Below are positions 9,349-18,521 of a stretch of 64,000 nt of DNA, one piece after another. The notes under the pieces were generated by a model. That model searched no databases and had not been told where the DNA came from. It was given only the letters and a program-made list of their open reading frames with translations. The DNA comes from Caballeronia sordidicola (GTDB lineage Bacteria > Pseudomonadota > Gammaproteobacteria > Burkholderiales > Burkholderiaceae), in contig NZ_JNFG01000017.1 in the NCBI RefSeq assembly GCF_000729995.1, positions 1 to 64,000 on the forward strand, read 5' to 3'. How positions within the stretch are numbered: position 1 is the stretch's first letter; each line of letters starts with the position of its first letter. A program made the translations under genes and the position numbers.

Positions 9349-12300
9349 ATGGCGCTTACTCCTCAAGACCCGCACAAAGCGGTCATTACCTCCGTTGGTT
9401 CCGCAATTGGCGGCGGCACGGCAAGCAGCACGAAGCCGGTGATCACGGGAACGGCGGACGCTGGCTCGACGGTCGACATTTTCGACGGCGTGCGCATGAT
9501 CGGCACGGCACTTGTCGACTCGAAGGGCAACTGGTCCTTCACGCCGACGGCTGACCTGAAAGCGGGCTCGCATTCGTTCACCGCCATTTCGGTATACAGC
9601 AACGGCGACATGGGTGCGTCTTCCACGCCAATGTCCGTCACGGTGCCAAGCGGCACGCCGGTCGCGCCGGTGAAGCCGGTCATCGACGGCGGCGGCCCAA
9701 CGGATGACACAGGTCATCCGCTGTCGAACCCGACCAACGATCCGCGTCCGGAGATGAGCGGCACGGGCACGCCGGGCGACACCATCACCATGTACGACGG
9801 CAATACGCCGATCGGCTCGACGGTCATCGACGGCACGGGTCACTGGGTTGTCCATCCGGACAAGGATCTGGGACCGGGCAACCATGACATCTATGTGATC
9901 GAAACGAATCCGGCTGGGGTTCCGAGCCAGCCGTCGGACCACTATCCGGTGGTGATCGACACGAGCGTTCCGGCTGCACCTGTCATCACCAGTTTGACCG
10001 GTGACAACGGCATTGCTATCCCAAGCGGCGGCGCAACGCCGGACGTCCGTCCGACCATGAACGGTACGGGCGCGCCGGGTGACATCGTAAAAATGTACGA
10101 CGGTCAGGACGTGATTGGCTCAGCGAAGGTGGATGGGAACGGTCATTGGAGTATTACGCCGACCAAAGACCTGTCGGACGCAACTCATGATCTGTACGCA
10201 ATCGAAACGAACACGGCAGGCACGGCCGGGCCAACGTCGGCACATGTCGTCATCACGATTGACACGAGCGTGCCGGCGACCCCGGCCGCACCAACCCTGA
10301 CTGACGACAACGGCGCGACGATTCCAGCCGGCTCGACGACGTCAGATGCGCATCCGCACATCAACGGCACGGGCACGGCGGGCGACACCATCACGATTTA
10401 CGATGGCAGCACCGTGATCGGTTCAACCACCATTGGCGGCGACGGCAAATGGTCATTCACGCCATCGCCGGATCTTGGTCCGGGCTCGCACGATATTCAC
10501 GTGATTGATACGAACGCGGCAGGAACGTCGAGCCTCGCTTCGGATTCCATTCATATCGACATTGGCTGGACACCCCCGGGCATCTGGAGCGTCGTTGGCG
10601 CATCTGGGCCTCTGGCGGGCGGGGTGGATCAAGGCGGTATAACAACGGACGGCAAGCCGGTGATCAGCGGCACGGGTCACGCGGGCGCGATCATCAATGT
10701 CTACGACGGCACGGTTGTGATCGGTTCAACCGTGGTCAATTCGACTGGGCAGTGGTCGTTCAGCCCGTCGGCCAACCTGGGTTACGGCGCTCACAACGTG
10801 CATGTAACGGAAACGAAATCGGGGGTGACAAGTGCCTCGTCGCCGACCTATACGTTCACCACGCAATACACGGCGATCACAAGCGTCACTGATTCTAGCG
10901 GTCACGCGATTGCTAATGGCGGAGTTGCACAGGGTACGCTGACGGTGACCGTCTGGGTGGACTCGTCGATGATCGGTGGCGTCTTGCGACCGCAGTTCGG
11001 TAGAGGTGGTTATACCGACTCGCTCGTTGGCAAAGAAAACATTCCGATTACTGGCAACCCGGTGACATTCACCATAGCAAGCACTGATCATTGGACCGGA
11101 AATCAAGCCGCTTCTTTCTTAGGCGGAACGTTCTCGATGTCAGGTAGCGTCGCTTTAAACGGGAAGATTGTTTCCGTGTATTCCGCCGGAACTTCAACTG
11201 GCTGGAACGTCACTGATTTCTTTGGCACGCCCACGGTGCTGCCCGCAAGCGGATCAATGGCAGTAACGGACGAGCGTGGCTCATACCTCTCGTCGGGTAT
11301 CGCAACGATTGATGCACGTCCGACTATAACGGGCACCGGTAACTCAGGCGATACCATAAAAATCTACGACGGTAGCACCCTGATTGGCTCGGCCACAATC
11401 GATGCCTTTGGCAACTGGTCATTCAAACCAACGAATGCTTTCTCGGTCGGCACGCACACATTGACCGTGACCGAAACGAATTCGGCCGGCACGAGCCCGG
11501 CTTCGGATTCCTTTTCACTGGTGGTGGCGGCGGGCACGGCGCCGGCGCAGCCGTCGGCTCCGGTTTTGGTGGATGACTCGGGTGCGGCGATTCCGTCAGG
11601 CAGCACGACGCCTGACGGACATCCGCACATGAGCGGCACGGCAACCGCGGGAGACCTCATCAAGGTGTACGACGGCTCGGTGGTTTTGGGTTCGGTGCTG
11701 GTGGGCAGCGACGGCCAGTGGAGTTTCACGCCGAAGACAAATCTTTCCAACGGCACGCATGACCTGTACGTGATCGATACGAACGCAGCGGGAACATCAA
11801 GCGCGGCGTCCGTTCATACGTCGCTCGTGGTCGATGTGTCGACAGCGTACGCACCGGGTATCTGGAGCGTAGTTGGCGCATCTGGGCCTCTGGCGGGCGG
11901 GGTGGAACAGGGCGGTATAACAACGGACGGCAAGCCGGTGATCAGCGGCACGGGTCACGCGGGCGCGATCATCAATGTCTACGACGGCACGGTTGTGATC
12001 GGTTCAACCGTGGTCAATTCGACTGGGCAGTGGTCGTTCAGCCCGTCGGCCAACCTGGGTTACGGCGCTCACAACGTGCATGTAACGGAAACGAAATCGG
12101 GGGTGACAAGTGCCTCGTCGCCGACCTATACGTTCACCACGCAATACGCGGCGATCACAAGCGTCACGGATGCTGGCGGTCACGCGATTGCTAATGGCGG
12201 AGTTGGACAGGGCACGCTGACGGTGACCGTCTGGGTGGACTCGTCGATGATCGGTGGCGTCTTGCGACCGCAGTTCGGTAGAGGTGGTTATACCGACTCG

Positions 12301-14985
12301 CTCGTTGGCAAAGAAAACATTCCGATTACTGGCAACCCGGTGACATTCACCATAGCAAGCACTGATCATTGGACCGGAAATCAAGCCGCTTCTTTCTTAG
12401 GCGGAACGTTCTCGATGTCAGGTAGCGTCGCTTTAAACGGGAAGATTGTTTCCATGTATTCCGCCGGAACTTCAACTGGCTGGAACGTCACTGATTTCTT
12501 TGGCACGCCCACGGTGCTGCCCGCAAGCGGATCAATGGCAGTAACGGACGAGCGTGGCTCATACCTCTCGTCGGGTATCGCAACGATTGATGCACGTCCG
12601 ACTATAACGGGCACCGGTAACTCAGGCGATACCATAAAAATCTACGACGGTAGCACCCTGATTGGCTCGGCCACAATCGATGCCTTTGGCAACTGGTCAT
12701 TCAAACCAACGAATGCTTTCTCGGTCGGCACGCACACATTGACCGTGACCGAAACGAATTCGGCCGGCACGAGCCCGGCTTCGGATTCCTTTTCACTGGT
12801 GGTGGTGGCGGGCACGGCGCCGGCGCAGCCGTCGGCTCCGGTTTTGGTGGATGACTCGGGTGCGGCGATTCCGTCAGGCAGCACGACGCCTGACGGACAT
12901 CCGCACATGAGCGGCACGGCGACCGCGGGAGACCTCATCAAGGTGTACGACGGCTCGGTGGTTTTGGGTTCGGTGCTGGTGGGCAGCGACGGCCAGTGGA
13001 GTTTCACGCCGAAGACAAATCTTTCCAACGGCACGCATGACCTGTACGTGATCGATACGAACGCGGCGGGCACGTCAAGCGCGGCGTCCGTTCATACGTC
13101 GCTCGTGGTCGATGTGTCGACAGCGTACGCACCGGGTATCTGGAGCGTAGTTGGCGCATCTGGGCCTCTGGCGGGCGGGGTGGAACAGGGCGGTATAACA
13201 ACGGACGGCAAGCCGGTGATCAGCGGCACGGGTCACGCAGGCGCGATCATCAATGTCTACGACGGCACGGTTGTGATCGGTTCAACCGTGGTCAATTCGG
13301 CTGGGCAGTGGTCGTTCAGCCCGTCAGCCAACCTGGGCTCTGGAACCCACAACGTGCATGTGACGGAAACGAACGCAGGGGTGACAAGTGCCTCGTCGCC
13401 GACCTATACGTTCGCCACAAATTACTCAACGGTCATGAGTGTCACGGATGCTGGCGGTCACGCGATTGCTAACGGCGGAGTTGGGCAGGGCACCCTGACG
13501 GTGACCGTCTGGGTAGACTCGTCGATGATCGGCGGCATCTTGAATCCGAGTTTCGTCATAAATAATATGTCCACATCGGTCGCCGCCAAAAGCGCAATCC
13601 CGATTACAGGCAACCTGGTGACATTCACCATGGAGAGCACTGATCTCTACAACTCGCGTGGAACCACTACCATGGAGGGCGGAACATACCGGTTGCAAGG
13701 TGACGTCGTCGTTGGCGGGCAGATTGTTTCCTCTTATGGCCCCGGCATTTCTACTGGCTGGGCCGTCACTGATCTGTTTGCTACGCCGCAACATCTGAGC
13801 ATGACCTTAGGGCCAAATGTACGGGACGAGCTTGGCTCATCGGTCGTTGGGACGACAACGATCGATGCACGTCCGACTGTTTGGGGCTTTGGTAACTCAG
13901 GCGATATTATAAAAGTCTTCGACAATGGCAACCTAATTGGCTCGGTCACAATCGACAACTTTGGCCAGTGGTCGTTTAAACCGGCCAATGCTTTCTCAGT
14001 TGGGTCGCATTCATTGAGCACGTCAGCAACGAATTCGACTGGGACGACCGTAAGTACCTTCTCCAGCAAGGTGGTGGTGATGGCGGGCACAGCGCCAGCG
14101 CAGCCGTCGGCTCCGGTTTTGGTGGATGACTCGGGTGCGGTGATTCCGTCAGGCAGCACGACGCCTGACGGACATCCGCACATGAGTGGCACGGCAACCG
14201 CAGGAGACCTCATCAAGGTGTACGACGGTGCGGCGGTTCTGGGTTCGGTGCTGGTCGGCAGCGACGGTCACTGGGGTTTCACGCCGAAGACAAATCTTTC
14301 CAGCGGCACGCATGACCTGTACGTGATCGATACGAACGCGGCGGGAACGTCAAGCGCGGCGTCCGTTCATACGTCGCTCGTGGTCGGCGGATCGTTGCTG
14401 ACTTCTGGCCTCGCCGCGATGGATCTGACTGGTACAACCTACCACACGATCGTTTCGGAGCACGATGCGTTCATTGGCACGTCCGCGAACGGCAACGAGA
14501 CCGTAGACCTGAACGCTGACCCTTCGACGTACTTCAAGGACGCGGCGGCGCATATTGAAGGTGCGAAACACGGCGCCATCGATACCTTGCACCTGACAGG
14601 CGACCATCAAGTGCTGGATCTGACCTCGCTGACGGGTAAAACCGCGGCGGCAAAGATCTCGGGCATTGAGGTGGTGGATCTGGGTGGTCAGCACAACACG
14701 CTGAAACTGTCCCTTATCGACGTGCTGAATCTGGGCGAAACCGACCTGTTCCAGAAGGACGGCAAGCAGCAGATGATGGTTCAGGGCAAGGACGGCGACA
14801 CGGTGGACTTGTCGAACACGCACATTGCCGGTCTGGCTGACGGTGAATGGGCGGCGCACGGCACAACGCAAGTTGGCGGCGTGACGTACAACGTGTACGA
14901 GCATTCGGGCGCGCATACCGAATTGCTGGTCAGCAAGGCGTGCAGATCGTCGTGCATTAAGGGGTTGTGCATCGGCTTTCGCTAG
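9349..14985 (+). CDS. Ig-repeat (BIG-type) large exoprotein 1, C-terminus frameshifted
   Basis: 1878 residues, no signal peptide (starts MALTPQDPHKAVITSVG). Ig-like units of ~95-100 residues follow a pattern like 'INGTGTAGDTITIYDG', 'IGSTTIGGDGKWSFTPS', 'THDIHVIDTNAAGTS', which fits bacterial Ig-like families found in large adhesins. There are four single units, then a block of four units (one non-canonical) present three times with a 426-residue period. The C-terminal domain starts near residue 1703. Relative to paralogues 2-4, one T is missing at ~14930 ('ctggtcagc' against 'ctggttcagc'), so the final ~10 residues (ending VQIVVH in the others) are replaced by 17 unrelated ones with three cysteines. 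A weak site (cagga, 9336) precedes the ATG. Adhesin role and type I secretion are inference. Confidence 0.85.
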   Translation: MALTPQDPHKAVITSVGSAIGGGTASSTKPVITGTADAGSTVDIFDGVRMIGTALVDSKGNWSFTPTADLKAGSHSFTAISVYSNGDMGASSTPMSVTVPSGTPVAPVKPVIDGGGPTDDTGHPLSNPTNDPRPEMSGTGTPGDTITMYDGNTPIGSTVIDGTGHWVVHPDKDLGPGNHDIYVIETNPAGVPSQPSDHYPVVIDTSVPAAPVITSLTGDNGIAIPSGGATPDVRPTMNGTGAPGDIVKMYDGQDVIGSAKVDGNGHWSITPTKDLSDATHDLYAIETNTAGTAGPTSAHVVITIDTSVPATPAAPTLTDDNGATIPAGSTTSDAHPHINGTGTAGDTITIYDGSTVIGSTTIGGDGKWSFTPSPDLGPGSHDIHVIDTNAAGTSSLASDSIHIDIGWTPPGIWSVVGASGPLAGGVDQGGITTDGKPVISGTGHAGAIINVYDGTVVIGSTVVNSTGQWSFSPSANLGYGAHNVHVTETKSGVTSASSPTYTFTTQYTAITSVTDSSGHAIANGGVAQGTLTVTVWVDSSMIGGVLRPQFGRGGYTDSLVGKENIPITGNPVTFTIASTDHWTGNQAASFLGGTFSMSGSVALNGKIVSVYSAGTSTGWNVTDFFGTPTVLPASGSMAVTDERGSYLSSGIATIDARPTITGTGNSGDTIKIYDGSTLIGSATIDAFGNWSFKPTNAFSVGTHTLTVTETNSAGTSPASDSFSLVVAAGTAPAQPSAPVLVDDSGAAIPSGSTTPDGHPHMSGTATAGDLIKVYDGSVVLGSVLVGSDGQWSFTPKTNLSNGTHDLYVIDTNAAGTSSAASVHTSLVVDVSTAYAPGIWSVVGASGPLAGGVEQGGITTDGKPVISGTGHAGAIINVYDGTVVIGSTVVNSTGQWSFSPSANLGYGAHNVHVTETKSGVTSASSPTYTFTTQYAAITSVTDAGGHAIANGGVGQGTLTVTVWVDSSMIGGVLRPQFGRGGYTDSLVGKENIPITGNPVTFTIASTDHWTGNQAASFLGGTFSMSGSVALNGKIVSMYSAGTSTGWNVTDFFGTPTVLPASGSMAVTDERGSYLSSGIATIDARPTITGTGNSGDTIKIYDGSTLIGSATIDAFGNWSFKPTNAFSVGTHTLTVTETNSAGTSPASDSFSLVVVAGTAPAQPSAPVLVDDSGAAIPSGSTTPDGHPHMSGTATAGDLIKVYDGSVVLGSVLVGSDGQWSFTPKTNLSNGTHDLYVIDTNAAGTSSAASVHTSLVVDVSTAYAPGIWSVVGASGPLAGGVEQGGITTDGKPVISGTGHAGAIINVYDGTVVIGSTVVNSAGQWSFSPSANLGSGTHNVHVTETNAGVTSASSPTYTFATNYSTVMSVTDAGGHAIANGGVGQGTLTVTVWVDSSMIGGILNPSFVINNMSTSVAAKSAIPITGNLVTFTMESTDLYNSRGTTTMEGGTYRLQGDVVVGGQIVSSYGPGISTGWAVTDLFATPQHLSMTLGPNVRDELGSSVVGTTTIDARPTVWGFGNSGDIIKVFDNGNLIGSVTIDNFGQWSFKPANAFSVGSHSLSTSATNSTGTTVSTFSSKVVVMAGTAPAQPSAPVLVDDSGAVIPSGSTTPDGHPHMSGTATAGDLIKVYDGAAVLGSVLVGSDGHWGFTPKTNLSSGTHDLYVIDTNAAGTSSAASVHTSLVVGGSLLTSGLAAMDLTGTTYHTIVSEHDAFIGTSANGNETVDLNADPSTYFKDAAAHIEGAKHGAIDTLHLTGDHQVLDLTSLTGKTAAAKISGIEVVDLGGQHNTLKLSLIDVLNLGETDLFQKDGKQQMMVQGKDGDTVDLSNTHIAGLADGEWAAHGTTQVGGVTYNVYEHSGAHTELLVSKACRSSCIKGLCIGFR
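10583..14385 (+). repeat. 1278-bp tandem repeat inside Ig-repeat gene 1
   Basis: Copies begin at 10583, 11861 and 13139, an exact 1278-bp (426-codon) period beginning at 'tctggagcgt'. Copies 1 and 2 differ at only about twenty bases by eye; copy 3 (to ~14385) matches at both ends but its centre (roughly 13520-14080) is strongly diverged. Each copy encodes three canonical Ig units around one non-canonical module. Confidence 0.93.
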
Positions 14986-15020
14986 CTTGCGAAAGGCTCA
15001 GTAAAAAGCAGTAAGCCGAG

Positions 15021-15053
15021 GCCGCCCGGGGAGTTTCCCTGGGCGGCTTTTTT
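15021..15053 (+). terminator. Terminator after Ig-repeat gene 1
   Basis: Stem gccgccc (15021-15027) with gggcggc (15041-15047), followed by six T (15048-15053). It lies ~35 bases past the frameshifted stop and ~60 past the ancestral stop position (14958-14960). Confidence 0.88.
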
Positions 15054-15536
15054 GTCTGAATAAGAGTTTCGAAGAAGTTGATGCTCGAAAAATAAAATAA
15101 AACTATAAATGGCAACGCGTGCGGAATAAAAATAACGAAATCGATTATCTTAATAATTCGATTTAACGCGCGTTAAAAGCAGGTCATTCTTTGTAAAAAG
15201 ACCGTTTCAGCTCAAGGCTGGACGGGTCTTCGTCTTTTCGATACCTTGGAGCGATAGCGCAAACGCAATCTCAGATCGGGATCTGCGCTGCGTAATCTCT
15301 ATTTATTCAACACATTGTGTGACGAACCGGGCGACCGATTTGGTAGCCCATGGGAATCCTTACGTCTTTAGGAAATGTCCCGTATCCGCGCACGGGCTCG
15401 GCGGTCAAAATCGCGAATCATGCTTCGAGGCCATTTAACGCGGCTTCAAAGCGCTCCTTGGTCGGGACCGGACGAATCATTTGTTGAATTCGATTTACGT
15501 TTCCCGTCGATTTTTCAGTAACACAGGATTAATGAA
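15054..15536 (+). promoter_or_regulatory. Type-1 leader region of Ig-repeat gene 2
   Basis: 483 bases without a convincing gene, homologous over ~430 bases to the leader of gene 1. The AT-rich start (15080-15180), the hairpin (15198-15230, arms aagacc / ggtctt with inner cagc / gctg), and the last ~170 bases up to 'cacaggattaatgaa' are all conserved. By eye the last 170 bases differ at about 20 positions from the gene 1 leader. Confidence 0.6.
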
Positions 15537-18431
15537 ATGGCGCTTACTCCTCAAGACCCGCACAAAGCGGTCATTACCTCCGTTGGTTCCGCAATTGGCG
15601 GCGGCACGGCAAGCAGCACGAAGCCGGTGATCACGGGAACGGCGGACGCTGGCTCGACGGTCGACATTTTCGACGGCGTGCGTATGATCGGCACGGCACT
15701 TGTCGACTCGAAGGGCAACTGGTCCTTCACGCCGACGGCTGACCTCAAAGCGGGCTCGCATTCGTTCACCGCCATTTCCATTGACAGCAACGGCGACATG
15801 GGTGCGTCTTCCACGCCGATGTCCGTCACGGTGCCAAGCGGCACGCCGGTCGCGCCGGTGAAGCCGGTCATCGACGGCGGCGGCCCAACGGATGACACAG
15901 GTCATCCGCTGTCGAACCCGACCAACGATCCGCGTCCGGAGATGAGCGGCACGGGCACGCCGGGCGACACCATCACCATGTACGACGGCAATACGCCGAT
16001 CGGCTCGACGGTCATCGATAACACGGGCCACTGGGTTGTCAAGCCGGAGAAGGATCTGGGGAAGGGCGATCACGACATTTACGTGATCGAAACGAATCCG
16101 GCTGGCGTTCCGAGCCAGCCGTCGGATCATTATCCGGTCGTGGTTGATACAAGCGTTCCGGCCACGCCGGCCGCGCCGACGCTGACGGACGACAGCGGCG
16201 CGACCATTCCAGCGGGCACGACCACGGGCGACGCACATCCGCATATTAACGGCACTGGCACCGCAGGCGACATCATCAAGGTGTACGACAACGGCACGGT
16301 CATTGGCTCGACCACCATTGGCGGCGATGGCAAGTGGAGCTTTACACCTTCAGCCGATTTCTCCAGCGGCTCGCATACCATCACGGTGGTGGACGTGAAC
16401 CCGGCGGGCACGCCGAGCGCGGCTTCCACCCCAATCAGCGTGGTTATCGTAGGCGTACCCGTGGCGCCTGCCGCGCCAACGCTTACTGATGACACCGGCG
16501 CGAACATTCCTGCGGGCAGCACAACGCACGTCTCCACGCCGCACATTGGTGGCACGGGCCACGCGGGCGACACAATTACGATCTACGACGGGGCCACGGT
16601 GCTTGGTACGGCTACGGTAGACGTAACTGGAAGCTGGTCATTCACACCGTCCACACCGTTGTCGGGCGGCTCGCACAGCATCAGCGTGACTGAAAGCAAT
16701 GCTGCTGGTGCAAGCGCGCATTCGACGGCTATTAGTGTCACCACGTCCGTGCCGACGATTGCCATTACGGGCCTGTACGATCATGACCATAACTTGATCG
16801 CCCAAAACGGCTCAACAACTGGAACCGTAACAATCGAAGGCACGGCGAGCGGTTATGGTGACGGCGACGTCGTCAGCCTTGCATTCATTGGGCCCGCAAC
16901 AGTGAACGGCGCTCGCTGCCAGATATTTGCAACGATTGTAGACGGCAAGTTTTCCGTGACCGTTTCCGCAAGCACGCTAATAGACCCAACTTTTGGAAGT
17001 GGCCCGATATTTAGCGGAGCAGGGAGTTTCACTGTAGCCGCGCTATTAATGCATATGTTAAGCCCTACAAGTGCCGAATTCCGTGCGACGAGTGACCAGT
17101 ACACCATCACGGACACCAACTGGACCGTTGCGGGCGTACCCGCCACTCCGGCGGCGCCGACGCTCACCGACGACACCGGCGCGAACATCCCCGCGGGCAG
17201 CACAACACACGTCTCCACGCCGCACATCAGCGGCACGGGCCACGCGGGCGACACGATTATGGTGTTCGACGGTGCCACTACGCTTGGCACGGCTACAGTA
17301 GGAGTGGATGGAAGATGGACATTCACGCCCGCCAAGCCGTTGTCGGGCGGCTCGCACAGCATCAGCGTGACCGAAAGCAATGCAGCTGGTGCAAGCGCGC
17401 ATTCGACGGCTATTAGTGTCACCACGTCCGTGCCGACGATTGCCATTACGGGCCTGTACGATCATGACCATAACTTGATCGCCCAAAACGGCTCAACAAC
17501 TGGAACCGTAACAATCGAAGGCACGGCGAGCGGTTATGGTGACGGCGACGTCGTCAGCCTTGCATTCATTGGGCCCGCAACAGTGAACGGCGCTCGCTGC
17601 CAGATATTTGCAACGATTGTAGACGGCAAGTTTTCCGTGACCGTTTCCGCAAGCACGCTAATAGACCCAACTTTTGGAAGTGGCCCGATATTTAGCGGAG
17701 CAGGGAGTTTCACTGTAGCCGCGCTATTAATGCATATGTTAAGCCCTACAAGTGCCGAATTCCGTGCGAAGAGTGACCAGTACACCATCACGGACACCAA
17801 CTGGACCGTTGCGGGCGTGCAGGCGGTACTGACCCAGACTGACAACAGCAGCGACCATTCGCAGGCAGCGTCTGTTGGTGACTCGGGTCAGTTGGCACAG
17901 CAAACCAATCAGCACACGGTTGTGGGCGAACACGATGCGTTCGTAGGTAAGGCTGCCAATGGCAAGGAAACGGTGGACCTGGCCGCGGACCCGGCTTCTT
18001 ACTTCAAGGAAAGCACAGCGCATATCCAGGGCGCGGGCGGCACCGCTATCGATACCCTGCACCTGACGGGCGACCATCAAGTTCTGGATCTGACCTCGTT
18101 GACCGGTAAAACCGCGGCGGCGAAGATCTCGGGCATTGAAGTAGTGGATCTTGGCGGTCAGCACAACACGCTGAAACTGTCTCTGCTCGACGTGCTGAAT
18201 CTGGGCGAAACCGACCTGTTCCAGAAGGACGGCAAGCAGCAGATGATGGTGCAAGGCAAGGACGGCGACACGGTGGACTTGTCGAACACGCATATTGCCG
18301 GTCTGGCTGACGGTGAATGGGCGGCGCACGGCACGGCAGTAGTGGGCGGTGTGACGTACAACGTCTACGAGCATTCGGGTGCGCATACCGAACTGCTGGT
18401 TCAGCAAGGTGTGCAAATCGTCGTGCATTAA
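15537..18431 (+). CDS. Ig-repeat (BIG-type) large exoprotein 2
   Basis: 964 residues. The first ~480 coding bases differ from gene 1 at only about eight positions. Order: N-terminal unit without signal peptide, second unit, one canonical unit ('PTLTDDSGATIPAGTTTGD'), then a two-unit block present twice with a 227-residue period (canonical unit plus the module starting 'TIAITGLYDHDHNLIAQNG'). The shared C-terminal domain starts near residue 796 and ends in VQIVVH, so this copy shows the intact form of the tail that gene 1 has lost. The domain contains 'KISGIEVVDLGGQHNTLKLS' and 'GDTVDLSN', the style of segment found near the C-terminus of type I-secreted giant adhesins. Weak cagga site before the start. 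Function inferred as surface or secreted adhesin. Confidence 0.87.
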   Translation: MALTPQDPHKAVITSVGSAIGGGTASSTKPVITGTADAGSTVDIFDGVRMIGTALVDSKGNWSFTPTADLKAGSHSFTAISIDSNGDMGASSTPMSVTVPSGTPVAPVKPVIDGGGPTDDTGHPLSNPTNDPRPEMSGTGTPGDTITMYDGNTPIGSTVIDNTGHWVVKPEKDLGKGDHDIYVIETNPAGVPSQPSDHYPVVVDTSVPATPAAPTLTDDSGATIPAGTTTGDAHPHINGTGTAGDIIKVYDNGTVIGSTTIGGDGKWSFTPSADFSSGSHTITVVDVNPAGTPSAASTPISVVIVGVPVAPAAPTLTDDTGANIPAGSTTHVSTPHIGGTGHAGDTITIYDGATVLGTATVDVTGSWSFTPSTPLSGGSHSISVTESNAAGASAHSTAISVTTSVPTIAITGLYDHDHNLIAQNGSTTGTVTIEGTASGYGDGDVVSLAFIGPATVNGARCQIFATIVDGKFSVTVSASTLIDPTFGSGPIFSGAGSFTVAALLMHMLSPTSAEFRATSDQYTITDTNWTVAGVPATPAAPTLTDDTGANIPAGSTTHVSTPHISGTGHAGDTIMVFDGATTLGTATVGVDGRWTFTPAKPLSGGSHSISVTESNAAGASAHSTAISVTTSVPTIAITGLYDHDHNLIAQNGSTTGTVTIEGTASGYGDGDVVSLAFIGPATVNGARCQIFATIVDGKFSVTVSASTLIDPTFGSGPIFSGAGSFTVAALLMHMLSPTSAEFRAKSDQYTITDTNWTVAGVQAVLTQTDNSSDHSQAASVGDSGQLAQQTNQHTVVGEHDAFVGKAANGKETVDLAADPASYFKESTAHIQGAGGTAIDTLHLTGDHQVLDLTSLTGKTAAAKISGIEVVDLGGQHNTLKLSLLDVLNLGETDLFQKDGKQQMMVQGKDGDTVDLSNTHIAGLADGEWAAHGTAVVGGVTYNVYEHSGAHTELLVQQGVQIVVH
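16447..17808 (+). repeat. 681-bp tandem repeat inside Ig-repeat gene 2
   Basis: Two copies with a 681-bp (227-codon) period, for example 'ccacgtccgtg' at 16741 and again at 17422. In the ~400 bases from 16723 to 17127, I find a single difference against 17404-17808 (acg/aag in 'EFRATSDQ' / 'EFRAKSDQ'). The preceding canonical Ig units differ more. Confidence 0.93.
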
Positions 18432-18488
18432 GGGTTGAACATCGGCTTTCGCTAGTTTAGGAAAGGCGGATTAAAAAGCAGCAAAGCC

Positions 18489-18521
18489 AAGGCCGTTCCG
18501 GATTTTCCGGAACGGCCTTTT
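18489..18521 (+). terminator. Terminator after Ig-repeat gene 2
   Basis: 13-bp perfect stem (aaggccgttccgg 18489-18501 with ccggaacggcctt 18507-18519) followed by tt. The same hairpin occurs after gene 3. Confidence 0.88.
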
